Positions 31,405 through 40,350 of a stretch of 64,000 bases of DNA are shown here, piece by piece. Origin of the DNA: Spirochaetales bacterium UBA6872 (lineage in GTDB: Bacteria > Spirochaetota > Spirochaetia > Sphaerochaetales > Sphaerochaetaceae). Both the position numbers and the translations under genes were made by a program. Below the pieces are notes generated by a model. The model did no database searches and had not been told where the DNA came from. It saw only the letters and a program-made list of their open reading frames with translations. Positions within the stretch are counted from its first letter, which is position 1; each line of letters starts with the position of its first letter. Where the stretch lies: the NCBI GenBank assembly GCA_002452215.1, contig DKCO01000043.1, positions 16,735 to 80,734 of the forward strand. Direction: 5' to 3'.

Positions 31405-34041
31405 ATGAAGAAAAAGACATCATGCTTTTCGTTGATGCTAATGATGCTAGTGCTAGTACTCAGCGCATGTGCAACAAAATCGCTTTGCAAAGGAAAAGCG
31501 AAAGTTGTAATCAATGAGATAGACACAAACAGTGATTGGGTCGAATTAACGAACATAGGAGACAATGAAATCTCTCTTGACGCCTACTACATCACAGATG
31601 ACAAGGGCAATGAGAGATTAACTGAAAAAAAGACATTCCCACTAGGGGAAAATATCATTCTGAAGCCAAATGAATATATAGTCTTGGAGAAAGGGAAAGA
31701 CTTTGATTTTGGGCTAGGAAAAAGCGACACAGTCATGCTATTCGATGGCAATGCAAAACTTGTTGATGAATATTCATACTCATCTCCAGCTGATGGGACA
31801 TGGTCAAGGCAAGAAAATGGAACATTCATGGATAGCACTCCAACAAAAGATGCGAAAAACTCATCAGTAAGCACTAAAGCAGAACAGAATCCTATATCAA
31901 TCAACGAGATCAACTCAAGCCCAGATGATTGGGTTGAAATCATGAATGCAAGCAATGAAGATAAGGACATCTCTGGATATGAGCTTAGAGATAACTCAGA
32001 TGACCACAGATGGAGGTTCCCAGAAGGCTCTACAATAGAAGCTCAAGGCTTTTTTGCCATTGATGCAAAAACATCAGGAACTGTATATGACGATCAGACA
32101 AAAGAATACAAAGCGGGTACTTTCGAAGAGGCAATTGGGATAGGAAGCGGAGACTCGATAAGGCTCTACGATAAAAAAGGCACTTTGATTGACTCCTACT
32201 CTTGGACCAAGCATGCATCATTTGATGGAGATAATCAAAAGGCATCCTATGGTCGCTATCCTGATGGGAGTGGCGCTTTCACTTTGACAAAAGAAACAAA
32301 AGGCAAGAAAAACGAAGCAATCAAAAGCAACGTTGTTATAAACGAAATAGAGTCCAATGGAGATAGTACTGACTGGGTGGAGATAATCAATAATGATACA
32401 AGAGATGTAGATATATCAGGCTGGTACATACTCGATAGTGATCCCGCAGGACACAAAAGCGAAACCTCGCCACTCAAGGACGGAACAGTTCTCAAAAGCG
32501 GGGAGATCTATGTCTTTGACCAGAACAAGGATTTCACATTCGGACTTGGCAAGGACGATAGCGTAACTCTATATGATGCGAGTGGAAATATCGTAGATAC
32601 TTTCTGCTGGACAGGACACGCGAATGGTGTATATGCAAGAATCCCGGATGGAAGTGGAAATCTAGTGCAATTCCCTACTTCCACAAAAGGAAGAAAGAAC
32701 AAGATTATCAATCCTGTCGTGATAAATGAAGTACAATCAAATGACCCAAACAACGGCCCAGATTGGATAGAACTTGCAAATCCAACAGATAGCGATATAG
32801 ATGTATCGAACATCATTATAAAAGATAGCAAGGACAAAAATCCCTACACAATCAAAGAAGGCACAACGATCAAAGCAGGAGAATTCCTTGTTATCTATGG
32901 CGATGAGACAGGAACCAATGGCTTTGCTTTTGGACTTGGAAAAGGCGACAGTGTAAGGCTGTTTGAAAATGGAGAGCTCATTGCCGAAGCAAAATGGCCT
33001 CAAGATCAACATACATCCCCTACTTGGGGCCTATACCCAGATGCAAATGGAAAGGAATACAGAAACACAGATGAAGCAACTCCAAATGGAGCTAACAGCT
33101 TTGCCGATATTCCAAAGACAATCTCTTGGCCAGGATCTGATAATAGCATTGTATTTGACACTACAGCTACATTCCTAGAAGATTCATCAGGATTGGATTT
33201 CGCATCAGGAAAACTCTACGCTGTCGACAATGGAACAGCTAAATTCTGGATTTTGGACGAAGACAGAGCAACAGGGAAATTAACGTTTTCAAAAGGATTT
33301 GAGAATGGAAAGAGTGTTTCATTCATCAAAGACAAAGACAATGCTAGCGCAAAAGGACCAGACAGTGAGGGAATAACTGTTGATGATGATGGTTTTATAT
33401 ATATTGCATCTGAGCGCGACAATTCCAATAAAGCTGTAAACTACAATACAATTCTGATGGTAGATCCAAATTCCAAGGAAGATCGAATCGCTACAACAAA
33501 AGAATGGGATTTGACAAAGCTATTGCCACAAGTTTCAGCAAACATGGGAATAGAATCTGTCGAATGGATCTCATCAAATGATGCAAAAGCGCTTGTTGAC
33601 AAAAACACAAACAAGGCTTTCGATATCACAAATTATCCAAACAGCATCAATAAAGGAGTATTCTTCGTGGCACTAGAGGACAATGGACACGTGTATGCAT
33701 TTGTCTTGAACAAAGACCAGAGCGCAATACTTATCTCTGACATAGACTCGCGTCTCGGAGGAGCTATGGCTCTGGATTTTGATACAAAAGAAAAGGTCTT
33801 GTGGGTTGCATCAGATGATGGTTATGGCAACAAAATGGCTCAGATACGATTCAATGGCACGAACAAGCCGGATATAGTTTTTGTCGAACCTGCAAGTTCT
33901 GTTGATAAGAGTGCAAACAATGAAGGATTTGCAATCTCTAGAGACAATTACGTAGCTGATGAAAAGAGAGCTGTCTATCGTTTCAGGGATGGCGTTAATA
34001 AAGGCGCATTGACAATAGGCTTTATCAATGACAACTACTGA
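31405..34041 (+). CDS. Lipoprotein with four lamin-tail domains and a C-terminal esterase/SdiA-regulated-like domain
   Basis: 878 residues. The lipobox is VLSAC, Cys22. Four lamin-tail (LTD) repeats begin VVINEIDTNSDWVELTN (~34), ISINEINSSPDDWVEIMN (~162), VVINEIESNGDSTDWVEIIN (~311) and VVINEVQSNDPNNGPDWIEL (~437), each with an FGLGKxDxVxL core. From ~580 a beta-propeller-like part (SSGLDFASGKLYAVDNGTAK, GPDSEGITVDDDGFIYIASERDN, NEGFAIS) resembles phytase/SdiA-regulated-like domains. It is probably a surface protein binding polymer or nucleic acid, with a possible phosphatase or calcium-binding domain. A monocistronic gene: promoter region upstream, terminator directly after. Confidence 0.88.
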   Translation: MKKKTSCFSLMLMMLVLVLSACATKSLCKGKAKVVINEIDTNSDWVELTNIGDNEISLDAYYITDDKGNERLTEKKTFPLGENIILKPNEYIVLEKGKDFDFGLGKSDTVMLFDGNAKLVDEYSYSSPADGTWSRQENGTFMDSTPTKDAKNSSVSTKAEQNPISINEINSSPDDWVEIMNASNEDKDISGYELRDNSDDHRWRFPEGSTIEAQGFFAIDAKTSGTVYDDQTKEYKAGTFEEAIGIGSGDSIRLYDKKGTLIDSYSWTKHASFDGDNQKASYGRYPDGSGAFTLTKETKGKKNEAIKSNVVINEIESNGDSTDWVEIINNDTRDVDISGWYILDSDPAGHKSETSPLKDGTVLKSGEIYVFDQNKDFTFGLGKDDSVTLYDASGNIVDTFCWTGHANGVYARIPDGSGNLVQFPTSTKGRKNKIINPVVINEVQSNDPNNGPDWIELANPTDSDIDVSNIIIKDSKDKNPYTIKEGTTIKAGEFLVIYGDETGTNGFAFGLGKGDSVRLFENGELIAEAKWPQDQHTSPTWGLYPDANGKEYRNTDEATPNGANSFADIPKTISWPGSDNSIVFDTTATFLEDSSGLDFASGKLYAVDNGTAKFWILDEDRATGKLTFSKGFENGKSVSFIKDKDNASAKGPDSEGITVDDDGFIYIASERDNSNKAVNYNTILMVDPNSKEDRIATTKEWDLTKLLPQVSANMGIESVEWISSNDAKALVDKNTNKAFDITNYPNSINKGVFFVALEDNGHVYAFVLNKDQSAILISDIDSRLGGAMALDFDTKEKVLWVASDDGYGNKMAQIRFNGTNKPDIVFVEPASSVDKSANNEGFAISRDNYVADEKRAVYRFRDGVNKGALTIGFINDNY

Positions 34042-34062
34042 CTAATACAGTAAAAGAAGTTC

Positions 34063-34097
34063 AAAACCCCACTAACTTGGACTGCCAGTGGGGTTTT
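34063..34097 (+). terminator. Terminator of the lamin-tail lipoprotein gene
   Basis: AAAACCCCACT pairs with AGTGGGGTTTT (perfect 11 bp) and ends in TTTTC. The flanking A and T runs make it bidirectional in principle. Confidence 0.85.
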
Positions 34098-34160
34098 CTG
34101 TTGAATTTTATAATGCAACGATTGCGATGAAACCATATAATGGTGCAAAGAGGATCACAA

Positions 34161-34850
34161 ATGAATTTAACAGTATTATCGGTTGGAGGCTCTATTATTG
34201 CGCCAGAGAAAGTCAATACAGGATTTTTGAAAGAATTTAGAAATGCGATAGTTGATTACTTAGAGAAAAACAAGCAAGAAAAACTTATTCTTGTTTGCGG
34301 AGGTGGTGCACCGGCACGAATTTGGCAAAGTGCTTTCAGGGAAGCTCGAGGCGATATAGATGCAAATATGCAAGATTGGATTGGGATCAAAGCAACGCAC
34401 CTCAATGGAATGCTTATAAAAGCTCTTTTTTCAGATTTTTGCAAAGATGAGCTTGTCACAGATCCGACAATCGATATTCCATTTTCTGGACGAATCCTTG
34501 TAGCAGCTGGATGGAAGCCTGGCTTTTCCACAGATACAGATGCTGTCTTCCTTGCAAAGAAATTTGGAGGAAAACTTATCATCAACCTCTCAAACATAGC
34601 AAAAGTCTATACAGATGACCCAAAAAAGAACCCTGATGCAAAACCAATTGACAATATTTCATGGAAAGAATTCAGAAATATGGTTGGAGATGAATGGATT
34701 CCTGGGAGAAATACACCTTTCGATCCAATTGCTTCCAAGATTGCGCAAGATGAACAGATGAAAGTAATATGCGCTGATGGTCGCGATATCAAGAATACAA
34801 TCGCAATTCTGGAAGGAAAGCCATTCTCAGGAACTATTATTGGAGGCTAG
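34161..34850 (+). CDS. pyrH: UMP kinase, archaeal-type
   Basis: 229 residues from the ATG at 34161 (GAGGA eight bases before). It phosphorylates UMP to UDP. The amino-acid kinase fold shows VLSVGGSIIAPEKV, the glycine loop LVCGGGAPAR, AAGWKPGFSTDTDAVFLAKKF and KVYTDDPKKNPDAKPI. The short N-terminus and these loops fit the archaeal PyrH group, also found in spirochaetes. The 3' end overlaps a convergent gene by 14 bp. Confidence 0.88.
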   Translation: MNLTVLSVGGSIIAPEKVNTGFLKEFRNAIVDYLEKNKQEKLILVCGGGAPARIWQSAFREARGDIDANMQDWIGIKATHLNGMLIKALFSDFCKDELVTDPTIDIPFSGRILVAAGWKPGFSTDTDAVFLAKKFGGKLIINLSNIAKVYTDDPKKNPDAKPIDNISWKEFRNMVGDEWIPGRNTPFDPIASKIAQDEQMKVICADGRDIKNTIAILEGKPFSGTIIGG

Positions 34851-35790
34851 CTCTCTTTATAGAAAGAAAATAGGGGCTTGGATCAGCAAAAGGCTGAGGA
34901 AACGGAACATCCTTCGAGAAGTCTGGAATCCATAGTATGTCATCCTCCCCTTTTTCTTGGGCAAACCCATCTTCGATATCCAAATCTTCAAGAAGCTCTA
35001 TCAAGCTATCATATTCGTCATCAGATATTCCAAGAAGCGAAGGATCTTCCTTTGGTGGAACGAATTGAACCATCAATGATAGAAAGAAGCTATCCTTGTA
35101 ATGCTTTGCATAGTATCTAAGAAAATCCTTGCTTGCCTCGATACATCCTGGAAATACAAGATGGCGCAAAATAGTGCCCTTCATTTTATCGAGATTTGTG
35201 ATTGGATGTTTTTCCTTTATGTAATCCATCACAGGTATTATCACATCTGCATACTTGGCTCGTCCGCAAAATTTAGTTGCAACATGCTTTGAAAGCGTCT
35301 TTCCGTCCAATAGATACACATCTATGTATGAATCGATCAAATCCAATGCTTCTATCTTTTCATAGCCAGAACTGTTCCATACAACAGGAAGAGAAAAGCC
35401 CTTTGCCTTGGCTATATCCAATGCCTCTATTATTGATGGGATAAAATGGGTTCCTGTAACAAGATTCAAGCTCGTTGCCTTCATGCGTTGAAGATCAAGC
35501 ATTATTCTCGCCAGCTCATCTATCGATACATCCAGCCCATAGTTCTCTCCATCAGAGCCCGATATTTGCCTATTTTGGCAATAATGGCAATGCAGAGGGC
35601 AGCCTGTAAAGAAAATCATTCCAGAACCATGCTCTCCAGAAATAGGGGGCTCCTCGCCTCTATGAAGACCAGCCCATGCTACTTTGACTTTATCGCTTTG
35701 CCTGCATATTCCAAAATCGCCACTTGTTCGATTCGATGCGCACTCGTTTGGACAGAGTGTACATCTTGAATAATATTCTTGGTTGACCAT
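34837..35790 (-). CDS. Radical SAM protein, PflA-like
   Basis: 317 residues from the ATG at 35790. The [4Fe-4S]/SAM motif CxxxCxxC is GCPLHCHYCQNRQIS near 75. A Cys pair RCTLCPNEC precedes it near 9-17, and GICRQS follows, the pattern of the PflA-related putative activases (YjjW/AmmeMemoRadiSam-like group). It would activate a glycyl radical enzyme or modify a substrate by radical chemistry; no glycyl radical gene is in the window. The start region is almost back to back with the patatin gene. Confidence 0.8.
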   Translation of the reverse strand: MVNQEYYSRCTLCPNECASNRTSGDFGICRQSDKVKVAWAGLHRGEEPPISGEHGSGMIFFTGCPLHCHYCQNRQISGSDGENYGLDVSIDELARIMLDLQRMKATSLNLVTGTHFIPSIIEALDIAKAKGFSLPVVWNSSGYEKIEALDLIDSYIDVYLLDGKTLSKHVATKFCGRAKYADVIIPVMDYIKEKHPITNLDKMKGTILRHLVFPGCIEASKDFLRYYAKHYKDSFFLSLMVQFVPPKEDPSLLGISDDEYDSLIELLEDLDIEDGFAQEKGEDDILWIPDFSKDVPFPQPFADPSPYFLSIKRASLQ

Positions 35791-35795
35791 CGGAT

Positions 35796-36983
35796 ATGAA
35801 TATATCAAAATCCATTATTATGGGTAAGTGGAATTTGCTTAACTTTTGGGCCAAAGAGAAAAAAAAGAAAGAAGTAAGATATATTCTCTCTCTAGACGGA
35901 GGAGGAATGCGCGGGATAATTCCATCTTACATACTTTCAAGAATAGAGGATGATTTAAAGCGCACTTTCAATGACAAACGACCGTTATATTCTCATTTCG
36001 ACTTAATTGCTGGCACAAGCACAGGAGCCTTGATAGCAATTGCAATGACAGCTCCAGTTACAGGTTATTACTTTGAAGAGAAAAATGGCCACTACCCTGT
36101 CTATGACAAAATAACAAGAGGAAAACTAATCAAGAAAGAGAGCGTTGTCTTCAGAGGCGAAATCGAAGAACTTGCAAGTGCAAAGGAGATCCTTGATCTA
36201 TATCTTGAGCATGGCAGCGAGATCTTCAAATCACCAAAAGGGCTGAAAAATCTCTTCGGACCAATATTCAATGATCGCTATGATGGAAATGCATTCGACT
36301 CATTTCTCTTGAAGATTCTTTCACAAACAAAGCTATCTGAATGCAAAGTGCCTACGATAGCTGTCTCATTTGACACAAATACCTCCTCTCCTTACATATT
36401 CTCTTCAGAGGATAGCCATGGCATTCTTGCTTGGGAAGCGGCAAGAGCCTCGTCTGCGGCTCCAACATATTTTCCACCAGTCGTATTGGTCGACAGGGAA
36501 AATGGCAACAACTTGAATTTAATCGATGGTGGAGTTGCCGCGAACAATCCATCGCTTCTTGCTTACAAAGAGGCACGAAAACTATATCCAGATGCAGATG
36601 AATTCAGGATTTTATCGTTATCAACATGTGCTCCAAAACACTCGATTGATGTCGAAAATGCATCATCGGGTGCCGTCGGATGGGCAAACCCTTTGTTCAA
36701 AGCATACTCAGAAGCACAGCTTGCTGTTGCTGATATCGTCGCTCAATCGATAAAAGATGTCTTCTATACAAGAATATGGGCGCCTGTTCTTGGAAAGAAG
36801 ATCAAGCTCGATGATTACTCCCAAGGCTCTATCGATACTTTGATGGACGTTGCGGAGAAAACCTATACAGAATGCAAAAAAGAGATTGATGCATTTGTAA
36901 AAGAAATCGCCATGGAAGAAACGCATGAGTGCGTAAAGCTAGTCAACAAGCCAGAACTAATAGAGGATCGAAGAGACCTTTGA
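35796..36983 (+). CDS. Patatin-like phospholipase
   Basis: 395 residues. The oxyanion loop DGGGMRGI (about 35-42), the nucleophile elbow GTSTG (Ser near 74) and the Asp of the dyad in LIDGGVAANNP near 245 are all intact. It should hydrolyse acyl chains from phospholipids. There is no signal peptide, so it acts in the cytoplasm or is secreted by another route. No ribosome site is obvious at 35796; an internal ATG at 35820 (MGKWNLL) is equally possible. Only 5 bp separate its start from that of the divergent radical SAM gene. Confidence 0.85.
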   Translation: MNISKSIIMGKWNLLNFWAKEKKKKEVRYILSLDGGGMRGIIPSYILSRIEDDLKRTFNDKRPLYSHFDLIAGTSTGALIAIAMTAPVTGYYFEEKNGHYPVYDKITRGKLIKKESVVFRGEIEELASAKEILDLYLEHGSEIFKSPKGLKNLFGPIFNDRYDGNAFDSFLLKILSQTKLSECKVPTIAVSFDTNTSSPYIFSSEDSHGILAWEAARASSAAPTYFPPVVLVDRENGNNLNLIDGGVAANNPSLLAYKEARKLYPDADEFRILSLSTCAPKHSIDVENASSGAVGWANPLFKAYSEAQLAVADIVAQSIKDVFYTRIWAPVLGKKIKLDDYSQGSIDTLMDVAEKTYTECKKEIDAFVKEIAMEETHECVKLVNKPELIEDRRDL

Positions 36984-37529
36984 TATAAGCATCTCCCGAC
37001 CGTCTCTCAGATTGAATTGTATCTTTCCAATCTGCGTTTTCTCTCCTACTTTATCTGTTATAAGCTTCACAGCATAAAAAGGCACTCCTTGTTTTTTGCA
37101 TGCAAGAGCAACTGAATATGCCTCCATGTCACAAGCATCAGCTTTAAGCACCTCTTGCCAAGGCATTATAACATTTGAAAATGTGCCTGAAGTTGCAAGC
37201 GTATATCTTGATTGCATATCATTTGTCTCTATTGCACCAAAAGTTGTGCGGTTGCTGTCCAATGTAGAGCCTAGTGCTATATGGAAGGCTGTAAGATTCT
37301 GGTCCGGAGTCACGACAGTTGAAAAAGAGTATGCTTTTCCAACCTCAAGCTCGTCTGATATTGAACCAGCACTACCTATCGAGAAAACAACATCAGGCTT
37401 GCTTTCTACGATGGCAATCGATGACGATATTGCAGCCATTATCGGCCCGACACCACAAACAATTTTCATATATGACTGGTCAAAACCTTTAAGTTCAGCT
37501 TTATCAGATGCAACAAGCAAGACTTTCAA
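36957..37529 (-). CDS. Nucleoside phosphorylase/hydrolase superfamily protein (MTA/SAH nucleosidase-like)
   Basis: 190 residues, shorter than the usual ~230. The N-terminal VCGVGPIMAAISSSIAI and VVFSIGSAGSIS, and the catalytic-region ACDMEAYSVALACKKQGVPFYAVKLITDK, match the PNP/MTAN superfamily. Substrate cannot be set; loss of some internal loops suggests a divergent member. It overlaps the pyridoxal kinase gene by ATGA upstream and the patatin end by 27 bp convergently. Confidence 0.8.
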   Translation of the reverse strand: MKVLLVASDKAELKGFDQSYMKIVCGVGPIMAAISSSIAIVESKPDVVFSIGSAGSISDELEVGKAYSFSTVVTPDQNLTAFHIALGSTLDSNRTTFGAIETNDMQSRYTLATSGTFSNVIMPWQEVLKADACDMEAYSVALACKKQGVPFYAVKLITDKVGEKTQIGKIQFNLRDGREMLISKVSSILY

Positions 37530-38347
37530 AGCATTCTCCTTTTTATTTCCTTGAAGACGGGTGCAAGATCCACTCCTCTTCTTCTCTCTCTTCCTTCTTT
37601 AAGTGCATATGACACGCTCTCCGATGCTATCTCAGTCGCAATATGGCTTGATGAAAAGAAAGAGTGCCCTCCAAGATATAGAGAGAACAAAATCGAAGCA
37701 AACAAATCCCCGGCCCCTGGATACGAAATGCCAAGGTCGTCGAAATGGAAAATACGCATTCCCTCTTCGCTATATGCAATATTCGCATAAGATCCAAGCT
37801 TAAGAGGAACACTGGTTATGACACCTTTTCCAGGGCCAAGTGCTTTTACCTTAGATAATAAGACATCTATATCTCCCATCGATAGCTCATTTTTGTATTC
37901 AGAAGACGTTAACATAATTGCTTCTGTATAGTTAGGAGTAATTATATCTGCTCGTTTTACAAGCTTTTTCATGTTATCGATATGCTCTTTGCTCATCGTT
38001 TTATAAAGCATACCATTATCGCCCAGAACAGGGTCGACGAGATTCAAAGCTGAAAAGCTATTCATTACACTCTCTACGATCTCCATTTGCTTAACAGAGC
38101 CAAGAAAGCCAGAATATATCCCGTCATAGACAATTCCCAGTGAGCGATGTTTTTCGAAAATCGCTTCCATGGAATCGGTCTCATCTTGAAAGTAAATCGA
38201 GTCATATCCATCTGTCTGAGTCGAAATCAATGCTGTAGGAAGCACAGCGCACTCTACATTCAAAGCCTCTAGAACAGGCAGAACAACTGTCAATGACGAT
38301 TTTGCAAAACATGAAAGATCATGAATAGCCAATGCAACTTTACCCAT
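37526..38347 (-). CDS. Pyridoxal/pyridoxamine kinase family protein
   Basis: 273 residues from the ATG at 38347. Ribokinase-fold marks: VALAIHDLSCFAKSSLTVVLPVLEALNVECAVLPTA at the start, LVDPVLGDNGMLYKTMS, TPNYTEAIMLT and the catalytic PGAGDLFASILF near 225. It likely phosphorylates pyridoxal or pyridoxamine in B6 salvage. Translational coupling to the nucleosidase-like gene is indicated by a 4-bp overlap. The 240 bp upstream (38348-38586) hold no gene. Confidence 0.85.
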   Translation of the reverse strand: MGKVALAIHDLSCFAKSSLTVVLPVLEALNVECAVLPTALISTQTDGYDSIYFQDETDSMEAIFEKHRSLGIVYDGIYSGFLGSVKQMEIVESVMNSFSALNLVDPVLGDNGMLYKTMSKEHIDNMKKLVKRADIITPNYTEAIMLTSSEYKNELSMGDIDVLLSKVKALGPGKGVITSVPLKLGSYANIAYSEEGMRIFHFDDLGISYPGAGDLFASILFSLYLGGHSFFSSSHIATEIASESVSYALKEGRERRRGVDLAPVFKEIKRRML

Positions 38348-38586
38348 AGCAAAGAGAATACTTGAAAAGCACATTCTCTTCTAGAGATATTATGTCAATC
38401 AAATTGTACAAAATGATATCTCCAACTAAAGAAAAAGCTGATATCTGATTTGAAAGAATGTGCGGAAATTTTCAACAGCTACAAAGTAGCCCTACTGAAA
38501 ACAAAACAACTGTTCTCGTTTTCAAAAACAATCCATGTAGTGATTGATGCTTTTCACTCTCCAAATCATGCCACTTTATAGTAATT

Positions 38587-39465
38587 CTATTTTTTCGAAT
38601 AGCAAGAGATAAAATCCTTTAGTGCAACCACTTCAGGAATCCTATTTTTCTCAACAAAAGACAATGATGGCCCTTTGTATATTGGAAAATCCATGGAAAG
38701 ATTTCGTCCAGAAACAAATATATAAATCTTACCTTGGTGTAATCTTATAAATAAATGCAAGTCTTTTCCTAAAATCGAATCAACAATTGATCTTGCCTGT
38801 CTCAAGAAGTATTTCAAATCATCAAGAGATATATTTTTGCAATAAACATTGTATTCATCCCACCATCCACTTACATTTTGCGATTTGCACTCCATATTCT
38901 GCTTAATATAAAAAAGATCCTCGATGCTCTTGTGCAAAGAATTCTTTCTCTCTATTGCTATTTCAGCATCAGCTGGAAGAGCATCGAAATCAGAAGAGAG
39001 CCAAAGACCTTTAAGCAATGCAACTTTATGCTTATCGACACCTCGAGCAAGCGGATAGTATGCAATAATGTTGCTGACAAGAATATCGATACCATCTTTT
39101 TCAAGATAAAGCGTTGGGCCTGAAACAACCTCATTGCCTTCTTCCTCTTTAGTTGGCAACATTCCAGACTCCCTTATATCGGACCTTTCAACTCCCCCCT
39201 TGTCTTTGTAAACACACTTATCAAAGAGATTACCAGTACCAACTATGAGATTCATCTTGACAACCGTCTTGCTATAAGCCTTATCAACTCTTAACACGAC
39301 AATCCAATAAAACAACAAAGCCACAATTATAGATGGAAAAGCCATTGTTCTATATTTGAAAAAGAATGCTATAGCCAATACAAGAAGCATTATCTCAACA
39401 ATATAAACTCCGAGAGCGAGAATCCTGACACTTTCTATCTTTCTATGAGCAACTTTGGTATTCAT
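38587..39465 (-). CDS. Two-helix membrane protein of unknown function
   Basis: 292 residues. Hydrophobic spans at about 15-35 and 43-60 are followed by a long soluble part with mixed alpha/beta character; the closing strands (LHLFIRLHQGKIYIFVSGRNLSM) look like a compact domain. I do not recognise the family; DUF3137 is only a guess. AGGATAT precedes the ATG, and it is the last gene on this strand after the sugar-acid operon, 9 bp behind an isomerase. Confidence 0.6.
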   Translation of the reverse strand: MNTKVAHRKIESVRILALGVYIVEIMLLVLAIAFFFKYRTMAFPSIIVALLFYWIVVLRVDKAYSKTVVKMNLIVGTGNLFDKCVYKDKGGVERSDIRESGMLPTKEEEGNEVVSGPTLYLEKDGIDILVSNIIAYYPLARGVDKHKVALLKGLWLSSDFDALPADAEIAIERKNSLHKSIEDLFYIKQNMECKSQNVSGWWDEYNVYCKNISLDDLKYFLRQARSIVDSILGKDLHLFIRLHQGKIYIFVSGRNLSMDFPIYKGPSLSFVEKNRIPEVVALKDFISCYSKK

Positions 39466-39474
39466 TCATATCCT

Positions 39475-40290
39475 CTATTTGAAATATGTTTTCATAAAAG
39501 CCAAAGCCTTTGGTGCTTGCGTCTCAAAATCCGGATCCAAACCTGCCTCTAAGCTAACCGTGCCATTATAACCGCTTTTTTTCAAAGCCTCGATAAATGG
39601 CATATATTCGAATTCGTTTATATCCTCTGGATAAATCCTCCCCTTTGAAGAAGAAAGATTTGGGTTAGCAAAATGTACATGCCTAAGATATTCTTTATAT
39701 TCTACAAGAACAGATGGACTCTCTTTTTCCCATGTCATATGGTAGAAATCAACAAGGACCTTCACATTTGGCAAATCAACGTTTTTTGCAAGCTCAACAC
39801 CCTCTTTGAATGTATTGATTATATTGCATTCTGGCTTTCTAATAGGTTCAATGACTACTGTTATTCCATATTTCTTTGCAATAGATGCAACCATCTTTGT
39901 TTCTTCAATAACTTGCAAATAGGCTTTATCAATAGGAAAACCATCAGGGACATTCTTGGCCCCACCAGAACCAAATACAACAGTGCCGACGTTCAAACGA
40001 TGAGCACGATCCAATGCCTTTTCTAAATACTCTTCGACAATTGATAAATCCACATTATCGCCAGTTAATCTAATCGATGATGGAAAAAGATTATTGCAAA
40101 CTTCGCACTTAATTCCGCTTCTTTCAATTCTTTTTTCAATAATATCAAAATCCGTGGCCGAAAGAGCTGTCATTTCAGCAATAGGAAGCTCGATATAATC
40201 AAATCCAAACCTTGCCGCATCTTCAATTATCTCTATTCCAATTCCATCTGGGTGCGTCGATGCCAGATTTCCACAACAACCAAACCTCAT
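39475..40290 (-). CDS. Sugar phosphate isomerase/epimerase (TIM barrel), second copy
   Basis: 271 residues from the ATG at 40290 (GGAGG seven bases upstream). Xylose-isomerase-like TIM barrel: FGFDYIELPI, a Glu in TVVIEPIRKPECN, the metal His and Asp in VKVLVDFYHM, a late HVHFANPN and the final VSLEAGLD. It probably isomerises or epimerises a keto-sugar acid or sugar phosphate. It lies downstream of the GntP gene after a hairpin. Confidence 0.85.
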   Translation of the reverse strand: MRFGCCGNLASTHPDGIGIEIIEDAARFGFDYIELPIAEMTALSATDFDIIEKRIERSGIKCEVCNNLFPSSIRLTGDNVDLSIVEEYLEKALDRAHRLNVGTVVFGSGGAKNVPDGFPIDKAYLQVIEETKMVASIAKKYGITVVIEPIRKPECNIINTFKEGVELAKNVDLPNVKVLVDFYHMTWEKESPSVLVEYKEYLRHVHFANPNLSSSKGRIYPEDINEFEYMPFIEALKKSGYNGTVSLEAGLDPDFETQAPKALAFMKTYFK

Positions 40291-40310
40291 TATCATTCCT
40301 CCATTAAAAT

Positions 40311-40343
40311 TCTCACCACAAAGAAGGAATCCTTGCGGTGAGA
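40311..40343 (-). terminator. Hairpin between the GntP gene and the second isomerase
   Basis: UCUCACCGCAAG pairs with CUUUGUGGUGAGA (one bulge and one wobble), followed by AUUUUAA. Partial termination here would lower expression of the downstream isomerase. Confidence 0.5.
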
Positions 40344-40350
40344 CAGAAAT

